Program-made: the position numbers and the translations under genes
NCBI GenBank assembly: GCA_963800285.1
Contig: CAWDAL010000005.1
Location: forward strand, 97,434-161,433
Direction of reading: 5' to 3'
DNA: 64,000 nt
Origin: DASUPK01 sp963800285
Lineage (GTDB): Bacteria > Actinomycetota > Thermoleophilia > Solirubrobacterales > 70-9
The notes under the pieces: model-generated
What the model was told of the DNA's origin: nothing
Seen by the model: only the letters and a program-made list of their open reading frames with translations
Database searches by the model: none
Part shown: piece after piece, positions 47,402-56,025 of the stretch
Layout: every line of letters starts with the position of its first letter
Position numbering within the stretch: position 1 is the stretch's first letter

Positions 47402-47490
47402 CGGAGCGCGGGGGACTCGAACCCCACCCGGGTGCTAACCCGGGCGCTCCAATTGGCAGTTGGGCGCGGCGCCTCGCCGCTTCACGCTCC
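47402..47490 (-). tRNA. 8/4 class II tRNA-like RNA with GCC anticodon
   Basis: 89 nt fold as a full cloverleaf. Acceptor: nt 1-8 GGAGCGTG with nt 81-88 CGCGCTCC (8 bp, one G-U). D-arm: GCGGC/GCCGC with loop GAGGC carrying GG. Anticodon arm nt 27-43: 4 bp plus a C-A mismatch, loop CTGCCAA with U33 and anticodon GCC. Long variable arm: CCCGGG-ttagca-CCCGGG. T-arm: GGGG/CCCC, loop TTCGAGT. Nt 89 is G; CCA is not encoded (CCG follows). 8-bp acceptor plus 4-bp T-stem and G discriminator recall the 8/4 allo-tRNAs and SelC, but the anticodon is glycine's. Not a canonical tRNA-Gly, which has no variable arm. Could be an inactive relic. Confidence 0.65.
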
Positions 47491-47581
47491 GCCCGAGAAG
47501 ACTCGCGCGGCGAATCAGGCCTGTGGCTGTGAAGACGTGCCGTGTCTGCAACGGAACTGCTGCTGTGGCGTGAACCCGGGT

Positions 47582-49435
47582 CTAGCCGGATCCGTTGACC
47601 GCCGCCCGCTCGGCACGCTTGCCCTCGCGCGCCGCCTTCATCCGCGTGGTCTGGTCGAGGGCGGTCTTGCGGGGCCGCACCGACTCCGGCGTGATCTCGA
47701 CGCACTCGTCCTCGCGGATGAACTCCACCGCCTCCTCGAGGGAGAGGCGCTTGGCCGGCACCAGCTTCAGCATCTCGTCGGCCGACGCCGCGCGGACGTT
47801 GGTCTGCTGCTTCTCCTTGATCGCGTTGACGTCGAGGTCCTCGCCGCGCGAGTTCTCGCCGACGATCATGCCCTCGTAGACGTCCTCGCCCGGGCCGACG
47901 AAGAGCGTGCCGCGCTCCTGCAGGGAGAAGAGGGCGAAGGCGGCGGTCCTCCCCTGGCGGTCGGCGACCAGCGAGCCGGTCGGCCGCATCCGCAGGTCGC
48001 CGGCCCAGGGCTCCCAGCGGTCGAAGACGTGGTGCATCAGGCCGGTGCCGCGGGTCTCGGTCAGGAACTCCGTCCGGAAGCCGATCAGCCCGCGCGCCGG
48101 CACCAGGAACTCGAGGCGGACCCAGCCGGTCGAGTGATTGATCATCTGCTCCATCCGCCCCTTGCGCACCGCGAGCGCCTGGGTGACGACGCCGACGAAG
48201 TCCTCGGGCACGTCGATCGAGAGGAGCTCGACCGGCTCGCAGAGCTTGCCGTCGACCTCGCGGGTCAGCACCTGCGGCTGGCCGGCGGTGAGCTCGAACC
48301 CCTCGCGCCGCATCAGCTCCAGCAGCACGACCAGCTGCAGCTCGCCGCGGCCCTCGATCTCCCAGACCTCGGGCCGCTCGGTGTCGCGCACCCGGATCGA
48401 GACGTTCCCGACCAGCTCCTGGTCGAGGCGGTCGCGGATCTGCCGCGCCGTCAGGCGCGAGCCCTCCTTGCCCGCCAGCGGCGAGGTGTTGATCCCGACC
48501 GTGATCGAGAGCGAGGGCTCGTCCACCGTGATCACCGGCAGCGGCCGCGGGTCCTCGGGATCGGCGAGCGTCTCGCCGATCGTCACGTCGGGCAGGCCGG
48601 CGACGGCGATGATCTCGCCGGGCCCGGCCTCGGTCGCCTCCACCCGCTCGAGCGCCTCGGTCACGTAGAGGTTGCTGACCGTCGCGTTGGAGATCTCGCC
48701 GTTCGCCCGGCACCAGGCGATCCGCTGCCCGTCGCGAATCGTCCCGTTCCGCACCCGGCAGAGCGCGAGCCGCCCCACATAAGGGGACGCGTCCAGGTTG
48801 GTGACGTGCGCCTGCAGCGGCGCGCCCTCCTCGTACTCCGGCGCCGGGATCCGCTCCAGCACCAGGTCGAGGAGGGGGGAGAGGTCGGTGCCCTCCTCGC
48901 CCTCCTCCAGCGACGCCCAGCCGGCCCGGGCGTTCGTGTAGACGATCGGAAAGTCGATCTGCGACTCGTCGGCATCGAGGTCGAGGAAGAGCTCATAGAC
49001 CTCATCGACCACCTCGCCGATCCGGGCATCGGGCCGATCGACCTTGTTCACCACCAGGATCACCGGCAGATGGGCCTCGAGCGCCTTGCGGAGCACGAAG
49101 CGCGTCTGGGGGAGGGGCCCCTCGGAGGCGTCGACGAGGAGCAGCACCCCGTCGACCATCGTCAGCCCGCGCTCGACCTCCCCACCGAAGTCCGCATGCC
49201 CGGGCGTGTCGATGATGTTGAGCTTGGTCTCGCCGTAGCGAACGGACGTGTTCTTGGCGAGGATCGTGATCCCCTTCTCCCGCTCGAGATCGGTGGAGTC
49301 CATGACCCGCTCGGCGACGTCCTGCCCGGACCGAAAGGCGCCGGACTGCCAGAGCATGGCGTCGACGAGCGTCGTCTTGCCATGGTCGACGTGGGCGATG
49401 ATCGCGACGTTGCGGAGGTCGGAGCGGCGGGGCAT
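47582..49435 (-). CDS. typA: Translational GTPase TypA/BipA
   Basis: 617 aa, normal length. G1 AHVDHGKTTLVDAML near residue 14, G2 REKGITILAKN, G3 DTPGHADFGGE, G4 NKVDRPDAR; then domain II, III/V elements (GRGELQLVVLLELMRREGFE) and the TypA-specific C-terminal part (VPARGLIGFRTEFLTETRGT). Ribosome-associated GTPase needed for growth in cold and stress. Start ATG 49435 chosen; TACCAT lies ten nt upstream. A long opposite-frame reading over the same span is a shadow. Confidence 0.95.
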   Translation of the reverse strand: MPRRSDLRNVAIIAHVDHGKTTLVDAMLWQSGAFRSGQDVAERVMDSTDLEREKGITILAKNTSVRYGETKLNIIDTPGHADFGGEVERGLTMVDGVLLLVDASEGPLPQTRFVLRKALEAHLPVILVVNKVDRPDARIGEVVDEVYELFLDLDADESQIDFPIVYTNARAGWASLEEGEEGTDLSPLLDLVLERIPAPEYEEGAPLQAHVTNLDASPYVGRLALCRVRNGTIRDGQRIAWCRANGEISNATVSNLYVTEALERVEATEAGPGEIIAVAGLPDVTIGETLADPEDPRPLPVITVDEPSLSITVGINTSPLAGKEGSRLTARQIRDRLDQELVGNVSIRVRDTERPEVWEIEGRGELQLVVLLELMRREGFELTAGQPQVLTREVDGKLCEPVELLSIDVPEDFVGVVTQALAVRKGRMEQMINHSTGWVRLEFLVPARGLIGFRTEFLTETRGTGLMHHVFDRWEPWAGDLRMRPTGSLVADRQGRTAAFALFSLQERGTLFVGPGEDVYEGMIVGENSRGEDLDVNAIKEKQQTNVRAASADEMLKLVPAKRLSLEEAVEFIREDECVEITPESVRPRKTALDQTTRMKAAREGKRAERAAVNGSG

Positions 49436-49609
49436 GGGGCGCGGGATGGTAGGGGCGATCGGCACACGGACCCACGGCTGTCAATGTGTGGTCCCGCTCA
49501 GAATCTGCCAAATGCTGCAACCGGCAAACCGGCGGAATCAAGCTCAGTCCTGCATCAGGAGATCCATCTCGTTGAGAGTCAGTCGATACGGACGCTGCCG
49601 ACTCGCCAG

Positions 49610-50143
49610 TCAAGGTCGCACCTTCCGGGAGCTCGCAAGGTGTGAAGGTGGGGATCCGTAGCCGAAAACGGTCACCACGAGGGCAGGCGGCAGCAAGCGC
49701 TTCCGGCGGAGGCGCGCGCAGAACGCGACCGCAAAGTCGAATGGGCTTCGATTGTGAACCCAGTTCGGAACCACGAGCACGAGCTGCTCGACTCCATCCG
49801 AAAGCATCGTGTTCAACAGGTCCCGGTGGAGGCGGTTGTTTTGCAGCGCGCCGCCCCCCTCGATTTCCATGATTGACCGCCCTTCGTCCCGCTGGGCATC
49901 TACGCGAAAGGCGCTAATCGCAGCCCCCTTCCAGGTGAGTTCTTGACGCGCACCACTTTGCTCGTGTTGCCAGGCCGGAAGGGCGTCGCGCAAGAGGGCC
50001 GCCACTCGGCGCCCGTCGATCCCGTTGCCCTGCCAGAGTTGCTCGATCTGCGGTTCCAACGCCTGTAGCGCGCGCGCTACTTCGTCCACGTGCTCCGGCG
50101 GGGCCCGACCTTCGGGGATGCTGACTCGGGTGATCATGCCCAT
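49610..50143 (-). CDS. Nuclease-like defence protein (PD-(D/E)xK candidate)
   Basis: 177 aa, function not firmly recognised. The core ISAFRVDAQRDEGRSIMEIE has an acidic residue on each of two adjacent strands as in restriction-enzyme folds, and GGGALQNNRLHRDLLNTML followed by LVLVVPNWVHN resembles restriction endonuclease proteins in which a short protein is encoded beside other defence genes. Base composition falls below that of its left neighbours. Divergent from the Fic gene with 73 bp between starts. Starts M1 at 50143 or M3 at 50137. Confidence 0.45.
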   Translation of the reverse strand: MGMITRVSIPEGRAPPEHVDEVARALQALEPQIEQLWQGNGIDGRRVAALLRDALPAWQHEQSGARQELTWKGAAISAFRVDAQRDEGRSIMEIEGGGALQNNRLHRDLLNTMLSDGVEQLVLVVPNWVHNRSPFDFAVAFCARLRRKRLLPPALVVTVFGYGSPPSHLASSRKVRP

Positions 50144-50204
50144 ACCCTCGCATTGGCCGACGGGTGCACGATGACCATTGGGCCGCGGTCAGACAGTTGA
50201 CTAT

Positions 50205-50210
50205 TACGAT
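50205..50210 (+). promoter_or_regulatory. TACGAT -10-like hexamer, leaderless start
   Basis: TACGAT ends exactly 6 nt before ATG 50217 of the Fic gene; this selects 50217 over the TTG at 50178. Confidence 0.45.
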
Positions 50211-50216
50211 CGCCCG

Positions 50217-51668
50217 ATGGCCTATGACCACATCTCGGATTTCACAGACGATCTCCGCGATCGCGAGGGGGCGCTGACCTCGCTAATCGCGGCGTGGAAG
50301 GAGCGACGAGCCGAACTGGCCGGGCGCGATGAGCTCAGAGTTCTCCATGAGCGTATGCGAAGAAGATGGGCGATCGACACCGGGATGATCGAGGGCCTCT
50401 ACTCGATCAGTCGCGGCACCACCGAGCTTCTGATCGACCGTGGGCTGCACGCGGATCTGATTTCTCACGGAGAATCTGACCTGCCCGCGAGCGAACTGGT
50501 CGGCTATCTGCATGATCAGGCAGAGGTGTATGACTGGCTGTTCGAATTTGTGAGCCAGGAGCGGCCCCTTAGCAACTCCTGGATCAAGGAGTTGCACCAG
50601 TTGCTCACTCGTAGCCAGGAGACGACGGACGCCGTTGATGCCTTAGGGCGCCTCGTTGAGGTCCCGCTCCAAAAGGGAGCCTGGAAAACCCTTCCAAACA
50701 ATCCGCGGCGACCGGATTCAACTGTCCACGCGTATTGCCCGCCGGAGCATGTTGCCTCAGAGATGGACAACCTAGTCGCCTGGCACCTTGAGCACATGAA
50801 AGTTGGAGTGAGTCCAGAGGTGGAGGCCGCTTGGCTCCATCATCGGTTTACGCAGATCCACCCATTCCAAGATGGAAATGGACGAGTTGCGCGTGCTCTT
50901 GCAAGCCTGGTCTTGCTCCGTGGGGAGTGTTTTCCATTCTCCGTCTCGCCGGATCGAAAGGCCGAGTACATCGACTCACTTGAGAAAGCCGACGCGGGGT
51001 CGCTAGAGGGACTCGCCGAGTTCGTGACTGTCCAGCAAAGGCGTGAGTTCGGCGCGGCCCTCGCGGTTGCCGAACAGATTTCTGATGAACACCAGCTGTT
51101 CTCCGCCGCGTTCGCTAAGGCACAAGAGGCGCGGGAAGAGCGGGTGGCCAAGCATCAAGAGGTCATGCCACTCGCCGAGGCGGTCCTGAATTGCGCATTC
51201 GAACAGTTCGAGCAACGTCGTAACGAGTTCAATCAACGGGCGAGGGAGCAGGGCCTGGGCGAGGATCATCACGCTCACTTGTTTCGACCCCCAGAGGAGG
51301 AGGGCCACTTCTATCGATTTGGAATCGAGACGACCGCGAGAGAGCTGGGATACTTCGCGAACTTTCGCGAATACAGGAACTGGCTACGTCTTACGATCGT
51401 CAGTGAGCACGACGACAGATTGCAGGCCCTAGTCCTGTCGATCCATGGCTTTGGCCAATCGTTCAAAGGGGTGATGGCTGCGTCCGCGTTTGTCGAAACC
51501 ATCGAGTCGAGTGGAGACGGTCGAGAGCGGAGTGACCCGTTGGTCGCGACGGAGGACGTTTTCACGTTCGGATACCTGGATGTTGAAGCCCACGTCTTGC
51601 CGAGATTCCGGGATTGGCTGCATACAGCCTGGCTCAGTTTGCTTAAGACTTGGGAAGAGGGGCTCTGA
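50217..51668 (+). CDS. Fic domain protein (AMPylator) with N-terminal inhibitory motif
   Basis: 483 aa. Fic core at residues about 100-270 with the full catalytic motif HPFQDGNGRVARA near residue 215. The inhibitory motif (S/T)xxxE(G/N) is present as TGMIEG near residue 55, so this is a self-inhibited class II-like Fic that would AMPylate target hydroxyls once released. The C-terminal 200 residues are helical then contain a compact domain (FYRFGIETTARELGYFANF). Codon use is less GC-biased than the chromosome around typA. Sits among restriction and abortive-infection genes. Confidence 0.85.
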   Translation: MAYDHISDFTDDLRDREGALTSLIAAWKERRAELAGRDELRVLHERMRRRWAIDTGMIEGLYSISRGTTELLIDRGLHADLISHGESDLPASELVGYLHDQAEVYDWLFEFVSQERPLSNSWIKELHQLLTRSQETTDAVDALGRLVEVPLQKGAWKTLPNNPRRPDSTVHAYCPPEHVASEMDNLVAWHLEHMKVGVSPEVEAAWLHHRFTQIHPFQDGNGRVARALASLVLLRGECFPFSVSPDRKAEYIDSLEKADAGSLEGLAEFVTVQQRREFGAALAVAEQISDEHQLFSAAFAKAQEAREERVAKHQEVMPLAEAVLNCAFEQFEQRRNEFNQRAREQGLGEDHHAHLFRPPEEEGHFYRFGIETTARELGYFANFREYRNWLRLTIVSEHDDRLQALVLSIHGFGQSFKGVMAASAFVETIESSGDGRERSDPLVATEDVFTFGYLDVEAHVLPRFRDWLHTAWLSLLKTWEEGL

Positions 51669-51738
51669 GGTGGACCTCGTGAGTCACGCCAGGACCGCTT
51701 CCTCCTAGGAGCAGCGGCGACCCGGGTCAGTGGCCGGG

Positions 51739-53559
51739 CTAGCTCGAGGACTTGAGAGCGAGGGCAAACTTCACGATTGCAGCGCGGTAACGCCGCTTAC
51801 CAGCTGTTCCTTGGGAACTCCGGAGATAGGTCTCAAAACCGGGGAACACATCCCTTCGCTTGAAGAAACCGGAGATCTCCTGGCGCTTCTCGCCGGTGCC
51901 CCTCTTAGCTGTGTAATACCGAACTCCAGCGCGCAGGAGCTGCTTCGCAGCTTTCTGCAGATCATTGAAACCATCAGTTTCTTGTTCGCACATGGCCGCA
52001 AAGGCATCAGCCTTCTGACGAATCGCAGCACCCTGGTCCTCCCAAATGAATTGGAACGCGATTGAACGCGCGTACCCCTGCTCGCCGGATCCGCGCGCCT
52101 GATTTGCGATGACGCGCTGAAGCCACCAGCAAGCGAGCAGATACTGGGGCGAGTGACCGAAGATCCGCGAGTAGGGCGGATCTTCGAAAAGCGCCTGGAC
52201 GCTCCGAGCCCTGGTGAAGGATGCGTCTTCGGTGGCCATCACCGCCTGTGCGACTTCCTCCTTAGTCAGGTTGGCCACGTGCTGAACCGCGAGCTCGGGC
52301 CCCGCGATAATGCCGCGCTTTCTCACGTAGTAGTACCGGCGCTTGTGGAACTCTCTCTCGAGTTCGATCTGGCGCCGATCGTTGGATCGCAGATCAGCAG
52401 GCTTGATGGTGCTCTGCGAGTTCGTCGCCTCGACGATGTCTTGGACCATGGACTCATAATCGGCCCATTTGTGCACGTCTTGCTTGTCACGAGGGACCTT
52501 GATCACCCGCACGAACACACGAGATTTCGCGGCCTGCGCGCCGCTCTCTTCAAGGGCGTAGGTCGTCTGCTGACCGTTGATGATTTGGGGGTTCGAGACG
52601 TTCAGCACCTCCGCACCGCCAGATCTCTCTAACTCCGCGGCGTCACAAACAATTGTCACGCCGTTATTGAGGTACAGGAAACTCTGAGGCTGACCTTTGA
52701 TCGTCTCTTTGATTTCTCGATTTATCTTCACGTTTCCGAGGTAACCGCGGATGTTGCGCGCGAAGATTCGAACGCCGGTTTGTCTGAGGAGGTTTCCCAT
52801 GTCCCGTCCGTTCATGGGGAAGATCCAAGACTCGATCTTTGAATCAGTGTCGTATTGATTAGCCGCCACCCCGTCGACAGGCAGATCAAGCGTGGGGACT
52901 GGTGGGGCAACGCCGTCGAGATACTCCTCAAAGAGAGCCAGAACCGCATCGCCGTCCAGCACCGTCAACCGGGGCCGCTGTGCCGACTCGACTGGGACTG
53001 CTCGGACTAGCCGTTTAGCCTCGCTTTCAAGCGGCCGACTACAGCGGCCGAGCGTGACGTAGTGGAGGTTGAGCCGATACTTTCGCGATACAACCCGGGT
53101 TCGGGCTTCGCGAAATTTCGCCTTCGCAACCGGCTCGAGATTTTCAATGAACTCGTCAAAGTCGTCCTTCGATTGGGTTAGCACCTGGGCGACGCGAGCA
53201 AAACTGATCACGTCTTCACGCTTTTCAGCGGTTTGCTTCAGCTTCTTGCGATATTTGGCTTGAACGAGCGCGACTAGGCGCGCGCGATCGTCGATCAGAA
53301 TCGCGTCGAGGCTCTTTTCACCCGATCTCCCCGTGAGTGCTCGGAATGCGTCATCGCGATCCCCAGTTACGTAGGCGGAAAGAAACCAGACCACGAAACG
53401 GTCGTCGGGCGTAAGGCTGGGGTAATCGTCGCTAAGCGACTTCACCTCACGCTGAAGGTTGGCGAGCTCGTTAGCGGCGCCGCCCGGCATCGAGCGCGAA
53501 CCTATCGCACGCCGGGACCGCAAGGCAAGTGGGTCTAGCGCTCGCAGATTGATGTCCAT
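51739..53559 (-). CDS. AIPR family abortive infection phage resistance protein
   Basis: 606 aa. N-terminal nuclease-like part with AILIDDRARLVALVQAKYRK near residue 90 (an acidic residue then Q-x-K, as in PD-(D/E)xK folds). The AIPR signature block follows: FARNIRGYLGNVKINREIKE, FLYLNNGVTIVCD and VSNPQIINGQQTTYALEE. The family takes part in phage-induced abortive infection and often accompanies restriction-modification genes, as it does here. GGGAGG site before the ATG. Confidence 0.85.
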   Translation of the reverse strand: MDINLRALDPLALRSRRAIGSRSMPGGAANELANLQREVKSLSDDYPSLTPDDRFVVWFLSAYVTGDRDDAFRALTGRSGEKSLDAILIDDRARLVALVQAKYRKKLKQTAEKREDVISFARVAQVLTQSKDDFDEFIENLEPVAKAKFREARTRVVSRKYRLNLHYVTLGRCSRPLESEAKRLVRAVPVESAQRPRLTVLDGDAVLALFEEYLDGVAPPVPTLDLPVDGVAANQYDTDSKIESWIFPMNGRDMGNLLRQTGVRIFARNIRGYLGNVKINREIKETIKGQPQSFLYLNNGVTIVCDAAELERSGGAEVLNVSNPQIINGQQTTYALEESGAQAAKSRVFVRVIKVPRDKQDVHKWADYESMVQDIVEATNSQSTIKPADLRSNDRRQIELEREFHKRRYYYVRKRGIIAGPELAVQHVANLTKEEVAQAVMATEDASFTRARSVQALFEDPPYSRIFGHSPQYLLACWWLQRVIANQARGSGEQGYARSIAFQFIWEDQGAAIRQKADAFAAMCEQETDGFNDLQKAAKQLLRAGVRYYTAKRGTGEKRQEISGFFKRRDVFPGFETYLRSSQGTAGKRRYRAAIVKFALALKSSS

Positions 53560-53630
53560 GGGGTCGACATCCTCCCGACGGTTTCGATCGCCGGAGACTG
53601 CAAATGTGGAATATCACGCTCGCAGAAGTC

Positions 53631-54407
53631 TCAGTCCCGATGTTCCTCGAGCTCTTCCTGCTCAACCTCCTCCTCGGTCACGGTGTCAGGCGGCTCAGCC
53701 AGAAGCTCGCCCACGAGGGCGTTGACGTCAATCACTTCCGGATCAGGTGCCGGGTCGCCACGTGTCTCAGCAAATCGAGCAGCCGATAGGTAGGTCAATC
53801 GGATTGCCTGGATCACGAGCACCCGACGGAGTCCATCCGAGACCTCGCCGCGTTCGCGGGCTACCGCCGCAAGCCGGCTGATCGTTTCTGCGCGACGAGC
53901 GATACGAACATCGGGGTGCCATCGCTCATCGATCTCATCCTTTTCGACCAGTGTGAAGCGATGGCCGGGCGGCAGCGACCCGACCTCTGAGATCGGTGGA
54001 ATCTTCTCGTTGAGGATCGCCTTAAATCTTGACTCGCGAATCGCACGCACGTAGGCCGAGTACTCAACTTGGTCGAGACGTGCCTTAACTGTCGCGCGGT
54101 CGGCGTTTTCCAGCTCCCAAAGCGGCCACACCTCTAGCTCAGCGACTTCAAAGATGTCCAGCACGCGCATCGCGACCGCGTCCGTTCGTTGGTTCGTGAG
54201 GTGTCGTCGCACGCGAACGCGCAATTTCTCGACCGTCTGACCGACGTAGATTGGCTCGCGGTCGTAGTCGTAGAACGCGTAAATGCCGAATTTCGCGTCG
54301 CCGATGGTCCTGCCCTCGTGATCGATTTCGTTGAGGGCCGCGTCCAAGGCACCGCGGAACTCACGAACTTGGGGAGATGGCAGATCGGACCGACGCGGGC
54401 GTGTCAT
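53631..54407 (-). CDS. GIY-YIG nuclease, probable restriction endonuclease of the RM pair
   Basis: 258 aa. GIY-YIG core near residues 40-75: KFGIYAFYDYDREPIYVGQT (GIY and YVG), then the conserved Arg in VEKLRVRVRRHL, and a catalytic Glu candidate in LDQVEYSAYV. The C-terminal half is helical. Comparable in length and setting to Eco29kI-type GIY-YIG restriction enzymes. Its ATG shares one base with the methyltransferase stop (TGATG), so they are translated together; this supports a type II restriction-modification pair. Confidence 0.78.
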   Translation of the reverse strand: MTRPRRSDLPSPQVREFRGALDAALNEIDHEGRTIGDAKFGIYAFYDYDREPIYVGQTVEKLRVRVRRHLTNQRTDAVAMRVLDIFEVAELEVWPLWELENADRATVKARLDQVEYSAYVRAIRESRFKAILNEKIPPISEVGSLPPGHRFTLVEKDEIDERWHPDVRIARRAETISRLAAVARERGEVSDGLRRVLVIQAIRLTYLSAARFAETRGDPAPDPEVIDVNALVGELLAEPPDTVTEEEVEQEELEEHRD

Positions 54408-55546
54408 CAAGCGGCTACGGCTTCAAGGCTCGGCCGTCTTGCCCCGAGAGCGGGCGTCAAATAGTGCTCGCAAATCCACTGAATCACAGGGACGCAAACG
54501 GCATCGCCGAACCCGAAAAGAGCTTGGCTGCGTCGCTCGGGAAGCTTGAACTCATCGGCGCCCATGAGGCGAGCGTATTCATTCGGGGTCATCCAGCGCA
54601 CGCGAAGGTTGCGCCCACCGGCTTCTACAAGTGCCTGCTTACTTGAGCCGCCCTTGGCGGTTCGCAGACAGCCGGCGATTTCGTCGCGCCGGATTTCCCA
54701 AACGGCCGTTCCTTGTCGCGTTCTCCGGTATGCCGTTCGCCACGTCAAGCCCGGAGATGTGATCAGTTTCGCAAGGCGTTCCGACTGTATTGGCGAGAGT
54801 GAACGGGTGAATGCCTGAATCCGATCCTGATCCCACCATTCAGGATGATCGGCAGGTAACCGGTCAACGACTCGATCCAGGGAGTACCGCGCGATAGGCA
54901 ATGGCGGAAGGGGAAAAGCGTGCGTCCGTGCTCCTGGGTGAGCTTCAACAAACTGCTTGGCCCACCTGGGTCGGTCGCAGTCGGAGAACGAAGGAAGCCG
55001 GTCACTCTCTTGGAGGCCCAGAATGAACATCCTTGGTCGACTCTGTGGCACGAAGTGCCTAGCGTCGATTTCCAATAGGTCGCACGAGTAGCCCAATGCG
55101 TTCAGTCGCCAGATCGCATCGCGCAGATCATGTCCAGCTCGGCTGGATGCAAAGCCAAGAACATTTTCCAGCAGCACGGCTTCTGGTCGACGCCCGCCCA
55201 TTTCATCAATGACTCGCGCGAATTCCCAGAACATGCTCGACCCTCCGTCAAGTCCGCGTCGTCTCGTCGGGACGGTCTTTGGCTTCAACCCATTCCGGTT
55301 GCCCGCCAGGGATAAATCTGTGCAAGGGAATGAAGCGGTAGCCACTTGGATTTCCGGAAGGTCAGACCCAGAAACCTCCCTCACGTCGCGAAGCACGAAC
55401 TCACGGGAGCCGAAATTGAGTCTGTAGATCTCCCGCTTGCTGGGTTCAATGTCATTGGCCCACGCTGTCGCAATGCCGGAGCTGGCGAGCCCCATGCGCA
55501 TCAACCCGATGCCAGCAAAAAATTCGGCCGCAGAGAGCCGTTTCAT
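54407..55546 (-). CDS. DNA (cytosine-5) methyltransferase
   Basis: 379 aa. SAM motif I AAEFFAGIGLMRMGL near residue 5, catalytic motif IV ASFPCTDLSLAGNRNG near residue 75, motif VI VLLENVLGF near residue 125, motif VIII RPRMFILG near 175, target-recognition region, then motif IX/X (RWMTPNEYARLMGADEF; QALFGFGDAVCVPVIQW). Modifies the restriction target, with the GIY-YIG nuclease following and a Vsr gene divergent. Start 55546 chosen because TAGCTT lies 7 nt upstream and the fold begins there; a longer frame starts at 55624. Confidence 0.92.
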   Translation of the reverse strand: MKRLSAAEFFAGIGLMRMGLASSGIATAWANDIEPSKREIYRLNFGSREFVLRDVREVSGSDLPEIQVATASFPCTDLSLAGNRNGLKPKTVPTRRRGLDGGSSMFWEFARVIDEMGGRRPEAVLLENVLGFASSRAGHDLRDAIWRLNALGYSCDLLEIDARHFVPQSRPRMFILGLQESDRLPSFSDCDRPRWAKQFVEAHPGARTHAFPLPPLPIARYSLDRVVDRLPADHPEWWDQDRIQAFTRSLSPIQSERLAKLITSPGLTWRTAYRRTRQGTAVWEIRRDEIAGCLRTAKGGSSKQALVEAGGRNLRVRWMTPNEYARLMGADEFKLPERRSQALFGFGDAVCVPVIQWICEHYLTPALGARRPSLEAVAA

Positions 55547-55553
55547 TGAGCTC

Positions 55554-55559
55554 AAGCTA
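55554..55559 (-). promoter_or_regulatory. TAGCTT -10-like hexamer, leaderless start
   Basis: On the minus strand TAGCTT ends 7 nt before the ATG at 55546 of the methyltransferase gene; same hexamer as at 59024. Confidence 0.45.
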
Positions 55560-55605
55560 GCGATCAAGCCGGAGCCATTCGTCCGGTCACGAGACACTGT
55601 GGGCG

Positions 55606-56025
55606 ATGCGCCAGCTTCCACCAACGCCGAAGGCGTCGAGCCCGGCGACGCGGCGTGCTATGCAAGGGAATCGACGAGTCAATACCCAGCCAGAGCTTGC
55701 TGTCCGACGATTGCTGCACGCACGTGGTCTCCGGTATCGGGTCGACCATCCACTGTCAGTCGGGGAGTTCCGTGTCCGCCCTGACGTCGTGTTCACCAGG
55801 AGACGCGTTGCAGTATTCATCGACGGTTGCTACTGGCATGGATGTCCAACACATTGCCGGATGCCGGCATCCAACAGCCCTTACTGGAAGAGCAAGATCT
55901 CGCGCAACCAAGAGCGTGACGCACTGGTGACGCGAGTTCTACGCGAAGCAGGCTGGGACGTGCAGAGATTCTGGGAGCACGAGGATCCGCGTCGCGTCGC
56001 CGATGCGGTTGCAGCAGCTGTCTAG
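55606..56025 (+). CDS. vsr: Very short patch repair endonuclease (Vsr)
   Basis: 139 aa, normal Vsr length. TQPELAVRRLLHARGLRYRV near residue 27, catalytic/zinc core RPDVVFTRRRVAVFIDGCYW with HGCPTHC, and the C-terminal GWDVQRFWEHE. Nicks 5' of T in T:G mismatches that arise from deamination of 5-methylcytosine, which fits the adjacent C5 methyltransferase. Divergent from it with 59 bp between starts. Confidence 0.92.
   Translation: MRQLPPTPKASSPATRRAMQGNRRVNTQPELAVRRLLHARGLRYRVDHPLSVGEFRVRPDVVFTRRRVAVFIDGCYWHGCPTHCRMPASNSPYWKSKISRNQERDALVTRVLREAGWDVQRFWEHEDPRRVADAVAAAV

Noticed and set aside
47280..47490. tmRNA, RNase P RNA or 6C RNA as identity of the structured RNA
   Set aside because: No tmRNA 5' domain or tag ORF, no RNase P P4 consensus, and no C-rich loops typical of 6C RNA.
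47402..47490. Ordinary selenocysteine tRNA (SelC)
   Set aside because: Acceptor, D-arm and variable arm resemble SelC, but the anticodon is GCC, not TCA, and the T-stem is 4 bp; no sel genes in the window.
47316..49645. Long ORFs on either strand across typA
   Set aside because: TypA motifs are complete in one frame; the others are shadows.
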